Of a DNA stretch of 64,000 nucleotides, positions 53,080 through 62,523 are shown piece after piece (the first letter of the stretch is position 1; every line of letters starts with the position of its first letter). Position numbers and translations under genes: made by a program. The notes beneath the pieces were generated by a model that ran no database searches, was not told the DNA's origin, and saw nothing but the letters and a program-made list of their open reading frames with translations. The stretch lies in contig DATJNA010000063.1 of NCBI GenBank assembly GCA_035508435.1, positions 20,350 through 84,349 of the forward strand, in the 5' to 3' direction. Origin of the DNA: JASHVB01 sp035508435 (GTDB taxonomy: Bacteria; Pseudomonadota; Alphaproteobacteria; Acetobacterales; Acetobacteraceae).

Positions 53080-54336
53080 CTACCGCGCCACACCCATCGG
53101 CGTCGCCGCAGCGTGTGGAGCAGCTTGGGTGGCCGGCGGCGCCGGCGGCGCCGACCTGTCCGGTGCCGACGGCGCGCTCTGACCGGTCCCGCGCAGCACG
53201 ATTATCGCGATGCGGCGGTTCGCGGCCGCGAGCGGATCCTTTGGCAACAGCAGGTCACGATCGGCATTGCCGGTGATGGAGCGGATCCTGCCATCCGCCA
53301 GTCCACCTTCGATCAGCAGCCGTCGCGTGGCATTGGCGCGCTCGGTGGACAATTCCCAATTGGTGCGATCCGGGCCGGGAAATGGCGCGGCGTCGGTGTG
53401 GCCGGCAATCGAGATCGCCTCCGGCAGCTTCTTCAGCACCTCCGTGACCTTCTGCAGCAGCAGCCTGGCCCGCTCGTTCGGTTCCGCCGAGCCAAACGGG
53501 AACATCGTCCGCTGGTCGGCATCGACAATCTGGATGCGGAGGCCCTCTGGCGTCATATCGATTCTGAGCTGGCTCACCAGCTCAGCGAGCGCCGGGTCGT
53601 TGCCAACCGCATCCCGAAGCTGTGTCGCGGCAGCTTCGAATTCTGCCTTTTCCCGTCGTTCCCGCTCCGCCTGCAATTCGGCGTCGGTCGGCGCTCGCGG
53701 CTGCGATGCGGCGGCTGCCGCGCCCCTCCCAGGCGGCGGCAACTGCGCGCCGTTGGCTGGCGACAAGGCGGTGGCAGTCGCGCTGTTGCTGACAGTCTCC
53801 GCCGCCGCCCCGGCAGCGGCGGCAGATAGCGGGGGGCGGGGCGGCCCGGTGGTGCTGGTCGGGCCCGCCGGAGGTGGTGCCAGCCGCGCAGCCGCCTGGT
53901 CCGCACCTGGCCCCTGGTCCGCACCCGACCCCTGGTCCTCATCGGCGTCCGCATGCTCCGGTGCATCCGGATGTTCATCGGCATCCGATGGATCAAGCGG
54001 CGTCGGTCGCGAGCCCACCAATGCCTGCACCGCGCCGCGGTCCGATACCATCGCCCCCTGGTCAAACGCAGTATGCCCGCCGAACGGATCGCCAGTCCCG
54101 GACGAGGCATGGCTGAGCTGACTATTCGGGCTGAAATAATCGGCGAGTCCTTTGCGCTGATCCTCCGTGGTGGCGTTCAGCAGCCACATCAGCAGGAAGA
54201 ACGCCATCATCGCGGTAACGAAGTCGGCGTAGGCAACCTTCCATGCGCCGCCGTGGGCCTCGCCCTCGACCACTTCCTCCTTCCTGATCACGACCCCGGC
54301 CTGATTGCCGGCGCCCTTACGTGCTGCCCTGCTCAT
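53080..54336 (-). CDS. motB: Flagellar motor stator protein MotB
   Basis: A 418-residue partner of MotA. One transmembrane segment near residues 31-53 contains the proton-accepting Asp (WKVAYADFVTAMMAFFLLMWLL). An unusually long acidic then Pro/Ala-rich linker (about 112-215, with DADEHPDAPEHADADEDQ) leads to an OmpA-like peptidoglycan-binding domain (ISIAGHTDAAPFP, STERANATRRLLIEGG, RRIAIIVLR) near 320-390. The C-terminal 30 residues are Pro/Ala-rich. Typical MotB proteins of about 300-350 lack such a linker. Confidence 0.96.
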   Translation of the reverse strand: MSRAARKGAGNQAGVVIRKEEVVEGEAHGGAWKVAYADFVTAMMAFFLLMWLLNATTEDQRKGLADYFSPNSQLSHASSGTGDPFGGHTAFDQGAMVSDRGAVQALVGSRPTPLDPSDADEHPDAPEHADADEDQGSGADQGPGADQAAARLAPPPAGPTSTTGPPRPPLSAAAAGAAAETVSNSATATALSPANGAQLPPPGRGAAAAASQPRAPTDAELQAERERREKAEFEAAATQLRDAVGNDPALAELVSQLRIDMTPEGLRIQIVDADQRTMFPFGSAEPNERARLLLQKVTEVLKKLPEAISIAGHTDAAPFPGPDRTNWELSTERANATRRLLIEGGLADGRIRSITGNADRDLLLPKDPLAAANRRIAIIVLRGTGQSAPSAPDRSAPPAPPATQAAPHAAATPMGVAR

Positions 54337-54987
54337 CTGTGCCCCGGACCGGTCCGCGACACAGCATGCGCACAGTCACCTTAATACTGTGCTAATAGCC
54401 GGCTCGCGGCCCGCGCAGATCCCTTAGTCGATTGATTTTCAATATTAATTCCACCCAGAACGGTTGGTCCGATCCAGTCGCTGCCAAGCGCTGTCACCGC
54501 TTGGAGTTCCGGTGGCGTTCGCCCGCCCGTCTTGGCCAGCCGATCAATCACCGCTTGCCCGAGGCGCTTCGGATTGGCCGCCTGGCGGTAGTGCCGTGCC
54601 ATGGCCGGGTGAGCATGCGGGATGGGGATCCATCCAGGACGGTTACGCAGCAGACTTGCGCGCGATGCGCCGGCAAGCCCGGCGACCCAGGCGAACCTAT
54701 TTCGACCGTTGCCTGCTGGCGAATCTGGACCGGGCGGCGACCTGGCGGGCCTTGTTCCTGGCCGCCCATTCGTGCGTGGAGACACGTGAGCGTCGCGACC
54801 ATTTCGTGCCATCGGAACCGCAGGGCCGATGCGGATCGGCGGTGGCGGCGATGCCGTTGCCTGCCCCACACGGCTGAATGACACCGCCGTCGCGTCGCCC
54901 CTTGCCATTGGCGCCGGATCGCCCGATGTAAGGCTCGTCTGGACCAGTCCGGTCCGGTTTGTCTCTTGCTCGTGAGGTCAGGCCGCC
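54337..54987. other. Intergenic gap; weak open frames only
   Basis: About 650 bp between motB and nfu. A minus-strand frame ending at 54381 encodes a plausible-looking tail (AVIDRLAKTGGRTPPELQAV) but has no family or ribosome site I can identify. A plus-strand frame at 54464-54877 is equally unsupported. The sequence just upstream of motB (about 54370-54480) is AT-richer and probably holds its promoter. Confidence 0.3.
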
Positions 54988-55548
54988 ATGTTCATCGAGA
55001 CCGAAGGCACGCCCAATCCGGCGACCCTGAAATTCCTCCCTGGCCGCTATGTGATGGAGTCCGGTACCGCCGATTTCGCCAGCCCGGTCTCCGCCGCGCG
55101 CAGCCCGCTGGCATCGGCATTGTTCGACCTGCCCGGCGTCGCCCGGGTGTTCCTGGGCAACGACTTCGTGACCGTCACCAAGACCGACGAGCTCGACTGG
55201 CCCGCCCTGAAGCCGCAAGTGCTCGCCACGATCATGGAGCATTTCGTTGCCGGCCGTCCGGTCCTGGAAGGCGACCTCGACGGGCTGGACGAAGAGGAGA
55301 TCGATCCGGCAGACCAGGAGGTCGTCGACCAGATCAAGGAGCTGCTGGACACGCGCGTGCGCCCGGCGGTGGCCGGCGACGGCGGCGACATCGTGTTCCG
55401 CGGCTATCGCGACGGGGTGGTGCGCTTGCACATGCAGGGGTCCTGCTCCGGCTGCCCATCATCTCGCGCCACTCTGAAGCATGGCATCGAGAACATGCTG
55501 CGGCATTACGTGCCGGAAGTGGTCGCCGTGGAGCAGGTGGAGTTTTGA
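54988..55548 (+). CDS. NifU-family iron-sulfur scaffold/carrier (Nfu type)
   Basis: A 186-residue protein with an N-terminal Nfu_N domain (MFIETEGTPNPATLKFLPGR) and a C-terminal NifU domain holding the cluster-binding CxxC (GSCSGCPSS near residue 153). Such proteins carry [4Fe-4S] clusters to client enzymes, which here could include IlvD. The layout is the alphaproteobacterial/mitochondrial NFU1 form. The gene stands alone. Confidence 0.95.
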   Translation: MFIETEGTPNPATLKFLPGRYVMESGTADFASPVSAARSPLASALFDLPGVARVFLGNDFVTVTKTDELDWPALKPQVLATIMEHFVAGRPVLEGDLDGLDEEEIDPADQEVVDQIKELLDTRVRPAVAGDGGDIVFRGYRDGVVRLHMQGSCSGCPSSRATLKHGIENMLRHYVPEVVAVEQVEF

Positions 55549-55734
55549 GGCAGCGCTGATGCCGGCGTTCTGATCCTCGAACCTGGCGATACTCGGCACA
55601 TTGTCGGCCGCGACGACCGACCTCGGTCCTGCGGTTGGCCGCGTTGACGAGCCGCCGGGCATTGGCCAGTGCCGTCACCGTGATCGATGCCATGCAATGA
55701 TTGCCGGCGCCGCACGCGCGACCAGGAGTGCATG

Positions 55735-56322
55735 ATGACCATCAACACCACGGGCCTCGACCTGCTGTTTCGCGAGGCGCGTACTCACAACAAATTCAGC
55801 GAAGAGCCGATCCCCGACGAAACGCTGCATGAACTCTATGAGATCCTGAAGTTCGGCCCGACCTCGGCGAATTGCTCGCCAGCGCGGTTCCTGTTCTTGC
55901 GGACGCAGCAGGCGAAGGAACGGCTGGCGCCGGCACTCTCCGCCGGCAACCTGGCAAAGACCATGGCGGCGCCGGTCACGGTGATCGTCGCCTACGATCC
56001 GAAATTCTACGACAAGCTGCCGAAGCTGTTCCCGCATAACCAGGACGCACGCTCGTGGTTCACCAGCAATGACGCGCTGGCCGCGACCACCGCATTCCGC
56101 AACGGCACGCTGCAAGGGGCGTACTTGCTCATGGCCGCCCGGGCGCTAGGCCTTGATACCGGCGCGATGTCCGGCTTCGACAATGACAAGGTCGATCAGG
56201 AATTCCTCACCGAGTATGGCTGGCGGTCGAACTTTCTGGTCAATCTTGGCCGCGGCGACTGGTCCGGCGTGTTTCCCCGTTCCCCGCGTCTCGATTTCGA
56301 CGAAGCCTGCGTGATGCTGTAG
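55735..56322 (+). CDS. RutE-like malonic semialdehyde reductase / nitroreductase-family protein
   Basis: A 195-residue flavoprotein of the HadB/RutE subgroup: FREARTHNKFSEEPIPDETLHELYEI, LKFGPTSANCSPARFLFL (flavin region), and AARALGLDTGAMSGFDNDKVDQEF near residue 140. RutE reduces malonic semialdehyde to 3-hydroxypropionate in uracil breakdown; no other rut gene is seen nearby, so the substrate is open. ATG 55735 is used because AGGAG sits 6 bp before it; 55732 is an adjacent alternative. Confidence 0.9.
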   Translation: MTINTTGLDLLFREARTHNKFSEEPIPDETLHELYEILKFGPTSANCSPARFLFLRTQQAKERLAPALSAGNLAKTMAAPVTVIVAYDPKFYDKLPKLFPHNQDARSWFTSNDALAATTAFRNGTLQGAYLLMAARALGLDTGAMSGFDNDKVDQEFLTEYGWRSNFLVNLGRGDWSGVFPRSPRLDFDEACVML

Positions 56323-56502
56323 CGCGCCAACGGCAGCGCTTCGGTTCACTTCCCGGGTCGGCGAAAGGCGAGACGGTCCGGTGGTCGGTGCATCACGGCA
56401 TCAAAGGCGTGGCGGCAGCCCTTGGCCGACCCGCGTTCCGGCAATAATATTACCACGCCCCGAGAAATCTGTTTTGTTCCGACCGTAGCCACACCGTTAT
56501 TC

Positions 56503-56982
56503 ATGAAACAACCTTCCCCTGACCTGCCAAGCCTGGACTCGATCGACCGCCGCATCCTGCTGGAGCTACAGGCGGATGGCCGGATCACCAATGTGGAGCT
56601 GGCACGCCGAGCGGGCATCTCGGCCCCGCCCTGCCTGCGCCGCGTCCGCCGGCTGGAGGAGGCCGGCGTGATCCGCGGCTACCACGCCGATCCGGACGCC
56701 CAGAAGCTCGGCTGGGAGATCATCTTCTTCGCGATCGTCGGCCTGGACAGCCAGAAGGAATCCGTCCTCTCCGCCTTCGAGCAACTCGTAGGCACGTGGC
56801 CCGAGGTGCGCGAGTGCCACATGATCCGCGGCGGCGGTGATTTCCTGCTGAAGCTGGTGGCGCGGGATACCGCGCATGAGAACAACCTGACCGAACGCCT
56901 GACCGGCTCCCCCACCGTCAGCAAGGTGCAGACGCTGCAGACGATCCGCACCAGCCGCACGCTGAGCGGCGTGCCGCTATAG
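56503..56982 (+). CDS. Lrp/AsnC-family transcriptional regulator
   Basis: A 159-residue regulator. The HTH is DSIDRRILLELQADGRITNVELARRAGISAPPCLRRVRRLEEAGVIRGY in pattern (key words LQ..GR, LA...GIS, R...LE..GVI), followed by the RAM ligand-binding domain (AIVGLDSQKE, VRECHMIRGGGDFLLKLV). It senses an amino acid or small effector. The start is ATG 56503; the preceding in-frame region is leader. Its last 6 bp overlap the end of the convergent PEP-CTERM gene. Confidence 0.92.
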   Translation: MKQPSPDLPSLDSIDRRILLELQADGRITNVELARRAGISAPPCLRRVRRLEEAGVIRGYHADPDAQKLGWEIIFFAIVGLDSQKESVLSAFEQLVGTWPEVRECHMIRGGGDFLLKLVARDTAHENNLTERLTGSPTVSKVQTLQTIRTSRTLSGVPL

Positions 56983-58284
56983 CGAGCGCCGCCGCCGCCG
57001 GCGCACCACATCGGCGCCGATCAGCCCCACCGCCAGCACGGCAAGGCCGGAAGGCTCCGGCGTCGGCAGCGGCCCCGTGAACGGATAATCGTGCAGCTCT
57101 CCGCCACCGCTAAACTTCAGCGCGATCAGGTCGCCGTTGATCGGTCCGGTATTCGTCACCGAAGCGATCGGCGCCAGCACCGACCCGCCGAAGGCGTTGG
57201 TGAAGCTCAGGCTGCTCACGTCGGTGAGGTTCCACAACACGCTATCGGCATAGCTGGTCGTGTTCTGGAAATTCACGCTGCTGGGGAAGGTGTAGGAGCA
57301 ATTCTTGCTGCACCCCGCGACCGACAGATTGACGATCAAGCTCTTCGCGCCATTCAGTGCCACGCTGACCGAGTCGTTCGGCTGGAATTGCGAGGTGCTG
57401 AGATCCAGCACCGCGATCCCGTTGGCGGACGGCTTTGCCTCCAGTGTGAGGTTGTCGCCATTGACCAGCACGGTACTGGTCGGCGTCAGTACAGATAGCT
57501 GGTTGGACAGCGCGACCAGAGGTTGCTCGAAGGTGCTGGCAAAGGCGGGCAGCGGGTTGCCGGGCGCGGTCAGGCTGACCGAGGCGACCTTGCTCGCCTT
57601 GGCCCCGTCATTCAGGTTCCAACTGCCCGTACGGCCGGTATAGGTCAGGCTGCCGCCGTTCAGCGTGCCGCTGCCGGCGTTGCCGTTCACCTTCACCGTG
57701 CCGCCGCTGTTCAGCGTCAGATAGCCGCTGTTGTTGCCGTTGATGAAAACGCTGTTGCTGGCACTGCTGCCGTTGTTGATGGTGATCCCGGCGGTGTTGG
57801 CGGCACCAACGAAGACGCTGCCGCCATTGCTCAGGCTCAGCGTACCGCGGTTGCTGCCCAATACGGCGATGTTGCCACCGCCGTTCGTGACGCTCAGGTT
57901 GCCGGTGTTTTTGCCGCCGACGAACACGCTGCCGCCGTGGTTCAGCGTGAAGCTGCCGGCATTGCCACCGGCGATCGCCGCGCCGGCGGCACTGTCGAGG
58001 TTGAAATTGCCGCGGCTCGTTACGCTACCGTAGACATTCAGCGCCGCGAACGCGGATGCCGCCTCAGCCGTCGCATTGAGCGCGAAGGTGGCGCCGCCGG
58101 TCAGGTTGCCGCCGATCACCGTGCGACCCTCGACATCGGCCGTGCTGCTGAAATTGTCGAACACGACCGCGTTGAATTGCTGGAGGATCTCGCTGGGCGA
58201 GAGCCCCTGCGCGTGCGCCCCGGCGCCAGGCCAGGCCACGGCGGCGAGCATCGGGATCGCAGTCAGCCACCAGCGCAGTCGCAT
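56977..58284 (-). CDS. Choice-of-anchor A protein with PEP-CTERM sorting signal
   Basis: A 435-residue exported protein. A signal peptide (about 1-26, ending AHA-QG) precedes a choice-of-anchor A domain (SEILQQFNAVVFDNFSSTADVEGRTVIGGNLTGG in pattern). The middle holds about seven repeats of roughly 20 residues with GGSVFVG...N.GSFTLNNGG, probably a beta-solenoid. The C-terminus is PTPEPSGLAVLAVGLIGADVVRRRRRR: a PEP motif, hydrophobic helix and Arg cluster, the exosortase sorting tail. It would be displayed on or released from the surface, probably with exopolysaccharide. Exosortase is not in the window. Confidence 0.9.
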   Translation of the reverse strand: MRLRWWLTAIPMLAAVAWPGAGAHAQGLSPSEILQQFNAVVFDNFSSTADVEGRTVIGGNLTGGATFALNATAEAASAFAALNVYGSVTSRGNFNLDSAAGAAIAGGNAGSFTLNHGGSVFVGGKNTGNLSVTNGGGNIAVLGSNRGTLSLSNGGSVFVGAANTAGITINNGSSASNSVFINGNNSGYLTLNSGGTVKVNGNAGSGTLNGGSLTYTGRTGSWNLNDGAKASKVASVSLTAPGNPLPAFASTFEQPLVALSNQLSVLTPTSTVLVNGDNLTLEAKPSANGIAVLDLSTSQFQPNDSVSVALNGAKSLIVNLSVAGCSKNCSYTFPSSVNFQNTTSYADSVLWNLTDVSSLSFTNAFGGSVLAPIASVTNTGPINGDLIALKFSGGGELHDYPFTGPLPTPEPSGLAVLAVGLIGADVVRRRRRRSL

Positions 58285-58528
58285 GTGCGTCGTCCTCGGA
58301 AGCCGGGTACCGCTCGCCGGCGGCGGCCGAAACAGGGTGTTAAGATAGCGTAAATCCGTGATAACAGGAAGAATAGATTGTGAGAGGTGTCCAAAGAATT
58401 ACACTTTGCCGGCTTTTTTCATCGCCAAAAAGCCGCTCAGTCCTGCTTTGGACGCATCCCTTGACCCCCCGCCCCCGGTCGTTGTCTGGTCGCGCCAGCC
58501 CCACTGGCGGACTCGACAGCCTCAGGAC

Positions 58529-59653
58529 ATGGCCTCCCCGGACGCCCTTCACCCCCCGCTGGCTGCGTCGCCGACGCTCAGCGTGGTGATTCCGAGCTAC
58601 AACGAGCGTCCGAACGTCGCGCCGATGATCGCGCGACTGGAGGCCGCTTTGGCGGGGATCGCCTGGGAAGCGATCTACGTGGACGACGACAGTCCCGATG
58701 GCACGGGCGCCGAGGTTCGCCGCATCGCCCAGACGGACCGGCGCGTGCGCTGCCTGCGCCGGATCGGCCGCCGCGGCCTGGCGTCGGCCGTGATCGAGGG
58801 CGGCCTCGCCTCATCCGCCCCCTTCGTCGCGGTGATCGATGCCGACCTGCAGCATGATGAAACCCGCCTGCCGGTCATGCTGACGGCGCTGCAAAGCGGC
58901 GCCTGCGACCTGGCCGTGGCCAGCCGCTATGTCGCCGGCGGCGACAGCGAAGGTCTGTCGAACCGCTGGCGCCACGTCCTCTCGGGCGGCGGCATCCGCC
59001 TGGCGCAGTGGTTCCTGCCGACCCGTCTCTCCGACCCGATGAGCGGCTTCTTCATGCTGCCGCGCCCCTTGTTCGAAGAGCTGGCCCACCATTTGACCGG
59101 CCAGGGCTTCAAGATCTTGCTCGACCTCGTGCTGAGCGCGCCGGCACCGCTGCGGGTACTGGAAGTGCCGGCGCATTTCCGTGCCCGGATGGAAGGCAAG
59201 AGCAAGCTCGACGTCCTGGTGCTGACGCAATTCGCCGGCCTGCTGGTCGACAAGGTGCTGGGCGGACTGGTGCCGCTGCGGTTCATCTCCTTCGCGCTGG
59301 TCGGCGCGCTCGGCGTGCTGGTGAACCTCATCGTGCTGGCGATGTTGCGCGACGCAACCGCTCTTACCTTCGAGGCAGAAGTGGCGATCGCGACAGTCGT
59401 GGCGATGGTGTTCAATTTCGAGTTGAACAACGCGGTCACCTACCGCGACCAGCGGCTGCGCGGCCCACGGCTCTGGCGCGGTCTGCTATTATTCATGGTG
59501 GTCTGCGGCATTGGGGCGATCGCGAATATCGGCATCGCCCAGGTGCTGTTTGCCGGGCATGTCCGATGGACGATCGCCGGGGCAATCGGCGCGGTGATCG
59601 GCGTGGTGTGGAACTACGCGGTCTCGGCGACCCTGGTCTGGCGAGCGCGATAG
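58529..59653 (+). CDS. Glycosyltransferase family 2 fused to GtrA-like membrane domain
   Basis: A 374-residue protein. The GT2 domain (1-230) has LSVVIPSYNERPNV, VDDDSPDGT, IDADLQHDE (DxD) and SDPMSGFFMLPR, like dolichol- or polyprenyl-phosphate mannosyltransferase. A GtrA-like domain with four hydrophobic segments (about 250-370) follows. Such fusions make polyprenyl-phosphate sugars and help flip them for envelope glycan modification. ATG 58529 is the chosen start; the upstream open frame is not conserved-looking. The last 11 codons are duplicated immediately after the stop (59659-59691). Confidence 0.93.
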   Translation: MASPDALHPPLAASPTLSVVIPSYNERPNVAPMIARLEAALAGIAWEAIYVDDDSPDGTGAEVRRIAQTDRRVRCLRRIGRRGLASAVIEGGLASSAPFVAVIDADLQHDETRLPVMLTALQSGACDLAVASRYVAGGDSEGLSNRWRHVLSGGGIRLAQWFLPTRLSDPMSGFFMLPRPLFEELAHHLTGQGFKILLDLVLSAPAPLRVLEVPAHFRARMEGKSKLDVLVLTQFAGLLVDKVLGGLVPLRFISFALVGALGVLVNLIVLAMLRDATALTFEAEVAIATVVAMVFNFELNNAVTYRDQRLRGPRLWRGLLLFMVVCGIGAIANIGIAQVLFAGHVRWTIAGAIGAVIGVVWNYAVSATLVWRAR

Positions 59654-59691
59654 CGGCGGTCGCGGCAACCCTGGTGTGGCGAGCGCCATAG
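59621..59691 (+). repeat. 33-bp duplication of the GT2-GtrA gene end
   Basis: 59621-59653 (VSATLVWRAR plus stop) and 59659-59691 (VAATLVWRAP plus stop) match at 29 of 33 bases with a 38-bp period. The second copy is out of the gene, so it is non-coding debris of a duplication. Confidence 0.9.
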
Positions 59692-59697
59692 CCGGGA

Positions 59698-60696
59698 TCA
59701 ATGCGGATAGCCGAGCATTGTCATGAGGTCGCCGGCGGTGTCGAGGAACGCGCGGTTGGCTTCGGGGGTGAGATGCCGGCGCCAGTTTCCGGGCGTGCCC
59801 TGCCGCAGGAAGGAGGCGGAGTCTTCCACCCCAGGCTGACGTCCGCCGCTCATTTTCTCGAACCGGCCTTCATCGACACAGCGGCGCAGGACGCCGAATG
59901 ATGCATCAACGCCCAGGAATCCAAACACCGCCCCCATCGTTTCGTGCGGCTGCGACGCCACGTTCTCGTAGCGCACCAGCAGGCAGCGGCCTGGATTTGC
60001 GGCAGCAAAGCGCATGCCGCGCTCGACATAGTGCTTCCAGCTCCTGGCCATGGACGCGATGAAGTCGGCCATGTCCTTGTGGCGCCGCCGCGTCTCTTGC
60101 GGGTTGACCCGAAGATTGTGGAACCAGGCGGAAACGGCGCAGTCGCGGCCGTCACGCACAACGTGCACGAACCTGGCTCGTGGCAACAGCACAGCGAGCG
60201 TCGCGAAATGCAGGACGTTGTCCGGTGTCTTCTCGCCGATCGCCCGTACCCGCCGGTGGTCATTCGAGCGCAGCAGCAACAGGGAGATGGAAGACATCAG
60301 CAGATAGGCAAGCGCCTCCTTGTCGAAATAGGGAAACGGCTTGAACTCCTTGAAGATGGAATCGTTCTTCCGTGCGATGAGCTGATTGTGAGTGTTCAGC
60401 GCGTGCTCCAGCAGTGGCGCAAAGCGATCGAGGAAATGCCCTTCACCGCTGCAACTGACTTCCGGATGTGCATTCAGCATGACCTGCAGCCAGGTCGTGC
60501 CGGACTTCGGATGCGCGCCAATGAAAAACAGATCCTTCGCCAATAGCTCGGCGATATTGGCGTGCAGATCCTGAAATCTGAACGGTTGAGATGGCACGGG
60601 ATTCGGCGCCGGTGCGGCTGCAGCGACACCCATCGACACGGTTTGGGTAGCCGCCGGAACGGGATCTGGCTGAAACAAAGCGTTACTCGCTGCCAT
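59698..60696 (-). CDS. Sulfotransferase (PAPS-dependent)
   Basis: A 332-residue sulfotransferase. FFIGAHPKSGTTWLQVML near residue 57 is the 5'-phosphosulfate loop, and VHVVRDGRDCAVSAWFHN near 165 is the 3'-phosphate-binding block. LVRYENVASQP, and then NWRRHLTPEANRAF at the C-terminus, complete the family pattern. It moves sulfate from PAPS to an alcohol or amine acceptor, such as an envelope lipid or glycan. The N-terminal 40 residues are Ala/Pro-rich and may be disordered. A 80-codon longer frame is rejected. Confidence 0.92.
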   Translation of the reverse strand: MAASNALFQPDPVPAATQTVSMGVAAAAPAPNPVPSQPFRFQDLHANIAELLAKDLFFIGAHPKSGTTWLQVMLNAHPEVSCSGEGHFLDRFAPLLEHALNTHNQLIARKNDSIFKEFKPFPYFDKEALAYLLMSSISLLLLRSNDHRRVRAIGEKTPDNVLHFATLAVLLPRARFVHVVRDGRDCAVSAWFHNLRVNPQETRRRHKDMADFIASMARSWKHYVERGMRFAAANPGRCLLVRYENVASQPHETMGAVFGFLGVDASFGVLRRCVDEGRFEKMSGGRQPGVEDSASFLRQGTPGNWRRHLTPEANRAFLDTAGDLMTMLGYPH

Positions 60697-60999
60697 GCGC
60701 TTCACCGTATGGGTTGCGCAAGGGAAGTCAAGAATAAGCCGTGAAGCGGCCCTTCTCCAGTGCAAATTCCCAGCATTCATCAACCGGCAATTAGAGTCGT
60801 CGGTGCCAACTTCTATCAACCACGCTGCAACAGCGATTATTCGTCTTTGTTTGTCGTCGCAACGGATGGAGCCTGCCCCGGCCTGACAATGACCGGGACC
60901 GTCTGACGGCCGCCGATTCCGCTCGCTTCGTGTCACTGCAACACATGCCTCGACGCAGCGACGGAATGCACGCTAGCATCTCAGTGCAAGGAGGCAGCC
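60697..60999. other. Divergent intergenic region (sulfotransferase / aminotransferase)
   Basis: About 300 bp with no gene. It must contain both divergent promoters. The part at 60830-60860 is AT-richer than average (GCGATTATTCGTCTTTGTTT). No repeats noticed. Confidence 0.4.
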
Positions 61000-62388
61000 A
61001 TGACCCATCTCGCCCCGAACTCGGTCCAGGCGCGCGACGTCGCCAGCATCGTGCATCCGCAGACCAACCTGGTGACGCATCTCGAACAAGGGCCGGTGGT
61101 GATCGAGCGCGGCCACGGCTGCTTTGTCTATGACGACAGCGGCACGCGCTATCTGGACGCCGCGGCGGGACTGTGGTGCGCGTCGCTCGGCTATGCGTCG
61201 GAGCGGCTGGCTCGCGTGGCGTACGAGCAAATGCGGACCCTGGGCTATTACCATCTGTATCGCGGGACGACCAACGAATCGGGCGTGGATCTGGCGGAGA
61301 AGCTGCTGCAAATCGCGCCTCCGGCATTTGGCGGGCGCATGAGCAAGGTGCTGCTGCAATGCTCTGGCTCCGAGGCCAACGATACCGCGATCAAGCTTGT
61401 GTGGTACTATCACGCCGCGATCGGCAAGCCGGAGAAGCGCAAGATCATCGGCCGCCGCATGGGCTACCACGGCAGCACGTCCGCTTCGATCAGTGCTTCC
61501 GGCAAGCCCGACATGCATGCGGATTTCGGCCTGCCGTTCCCTGGCTTCCTGCACACCGAATATCCGCACTATTACCGCCTGCACCACGACGGTGAGAGCG
61601 AGGAGCAATTTGCCTCTCGCATGGCCGAGGCACTGGAGCAATTGATCGAGGCGGAAGGCCCGGAAACCTGCGCGGCATTGATCGCCGAACCGGTGATGGG
61701 CGCCGGCGGCGGACTGACCCCGCCACGCACCTATTGGGAGAAGATGCAGGCCGTCGTGCGCAAGTACGACATGCTGTTCATTGCCGACGAGGTGATCTGC
61801 GGTTTCGGACGCACCGGCAACATGTGGGGATCGCTGACCTACGATCTGCGGCCGGACATGATCACCTGCGCGAAGGCGCTGTCGGCCGGCATGCAGCCGA
61901 TCTCGGCGGTGCTGATCAACCAGCGGGTCTTCTCGGCGATGCTGGACGAAAGCCGCAAGCTGGGGAATTTCGCGCACGGGTTCACCTATGCGGGGCATCC
62001 GGTGACCACCGCGGTAGCGATGGAAACGCTGCGCATCTACGAAGAGACCGACATGATCGGCCACGTGCAGCGCGTCGGGCCATATATGCAGCAGGTGCTA
62101 TGGGGATTTGCCGATCACCCGCTGGTGGGCGATGTGCGCGGCGTGGGTATGATGTGCGGCATCGAACTGGTGCAGGACAAGGCGACCCGCCGCGCCTTCG
62201 ATCCCGAGTTGAGAGTGGGCGCGATGGTGGAACGGCTCGCCCGTGACAACGGTCTGATCGCTCGCTTCATCGGCGACCGCATCGCGTTCTCGCCACCGCT
62301 GATCATCACCGAGGCAGAGATCGACGAAATGGCTCAGCGGCTGCGACAGGCGTTGGATGCGGCGTGGACCACGCTTTCCCGCAGCTAG
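61000..62388 (+). CDS. Class III (omega-type) PLP aminotransferase
   Basis: A 462-residue fold-type I aminotransferase. DAAAGLWCASLGY, QCSGSEANDTAIKL (phosphate-binding), GYHGSTSASISASG, and IADEVICGFGRTG near residue 265 precede the PLP-Lys region TCAKALSAGMQPISAV (Lys near 288). Motifs match the group that uses beta-alanine, omega-amino acids or polyamines with pyruvate, a relative of the beta-alanine:pyruvate aminotransferases. Substrate not resolved. AAGGAGGCAGCC precedes the start. Confidence 0.93.
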   Translation: MTHLAPNSVQARDVASIVHPQTNLVTHLEQGPVVIERGHGCFVYDDSGTRYLDAAAGLWCASLGYASERLARVAYEQMRTLGYYHLYRGTTNESGVDLAEKLLQIAPPAFGGRMSKVLLQCSGSEANDTAIKLVWYYHAAIGKPEKRKIIGRRMGYHGSTSASISASGKPDMHADFGLPFPGFLHTEYPHYYRLHHDGESEEQFASRMAEALEQLIEAEGPETCAALIAEPVMGAGGGLTPPRTYWEKMQAVVRKYDMLFIADEVICGFGRTGNMWGSLTYDLRPDMITCAKALSAGMQPISAVLINQRVFSAMLDESRKLGNFAHGFTYAGHPVTTAVAMETLRIYEETDMIGHVQRVGPYMQQVLWGFADHPLVGDVRGVGMMCGIELVQDKATRRAFDPELRVGAMVERLARDNGLIARFIGDRIAFSPPLIITEAEIDEMAQRLRQALDAAWTTLSRS

Positions 62389-62523
62389 CGGATTGGATCA
62401 GGCTGTGGCCAATGTTTCCTGCGGGCCGCATGTTGGGTGCGGCTGGTATCGATCTTTCCCGCGAGTAGCTCATGCGACGTGGCGTGCGCTTCTCCCTGCC
62501 GTGGTTAGCGGGCGGGATCCGGT

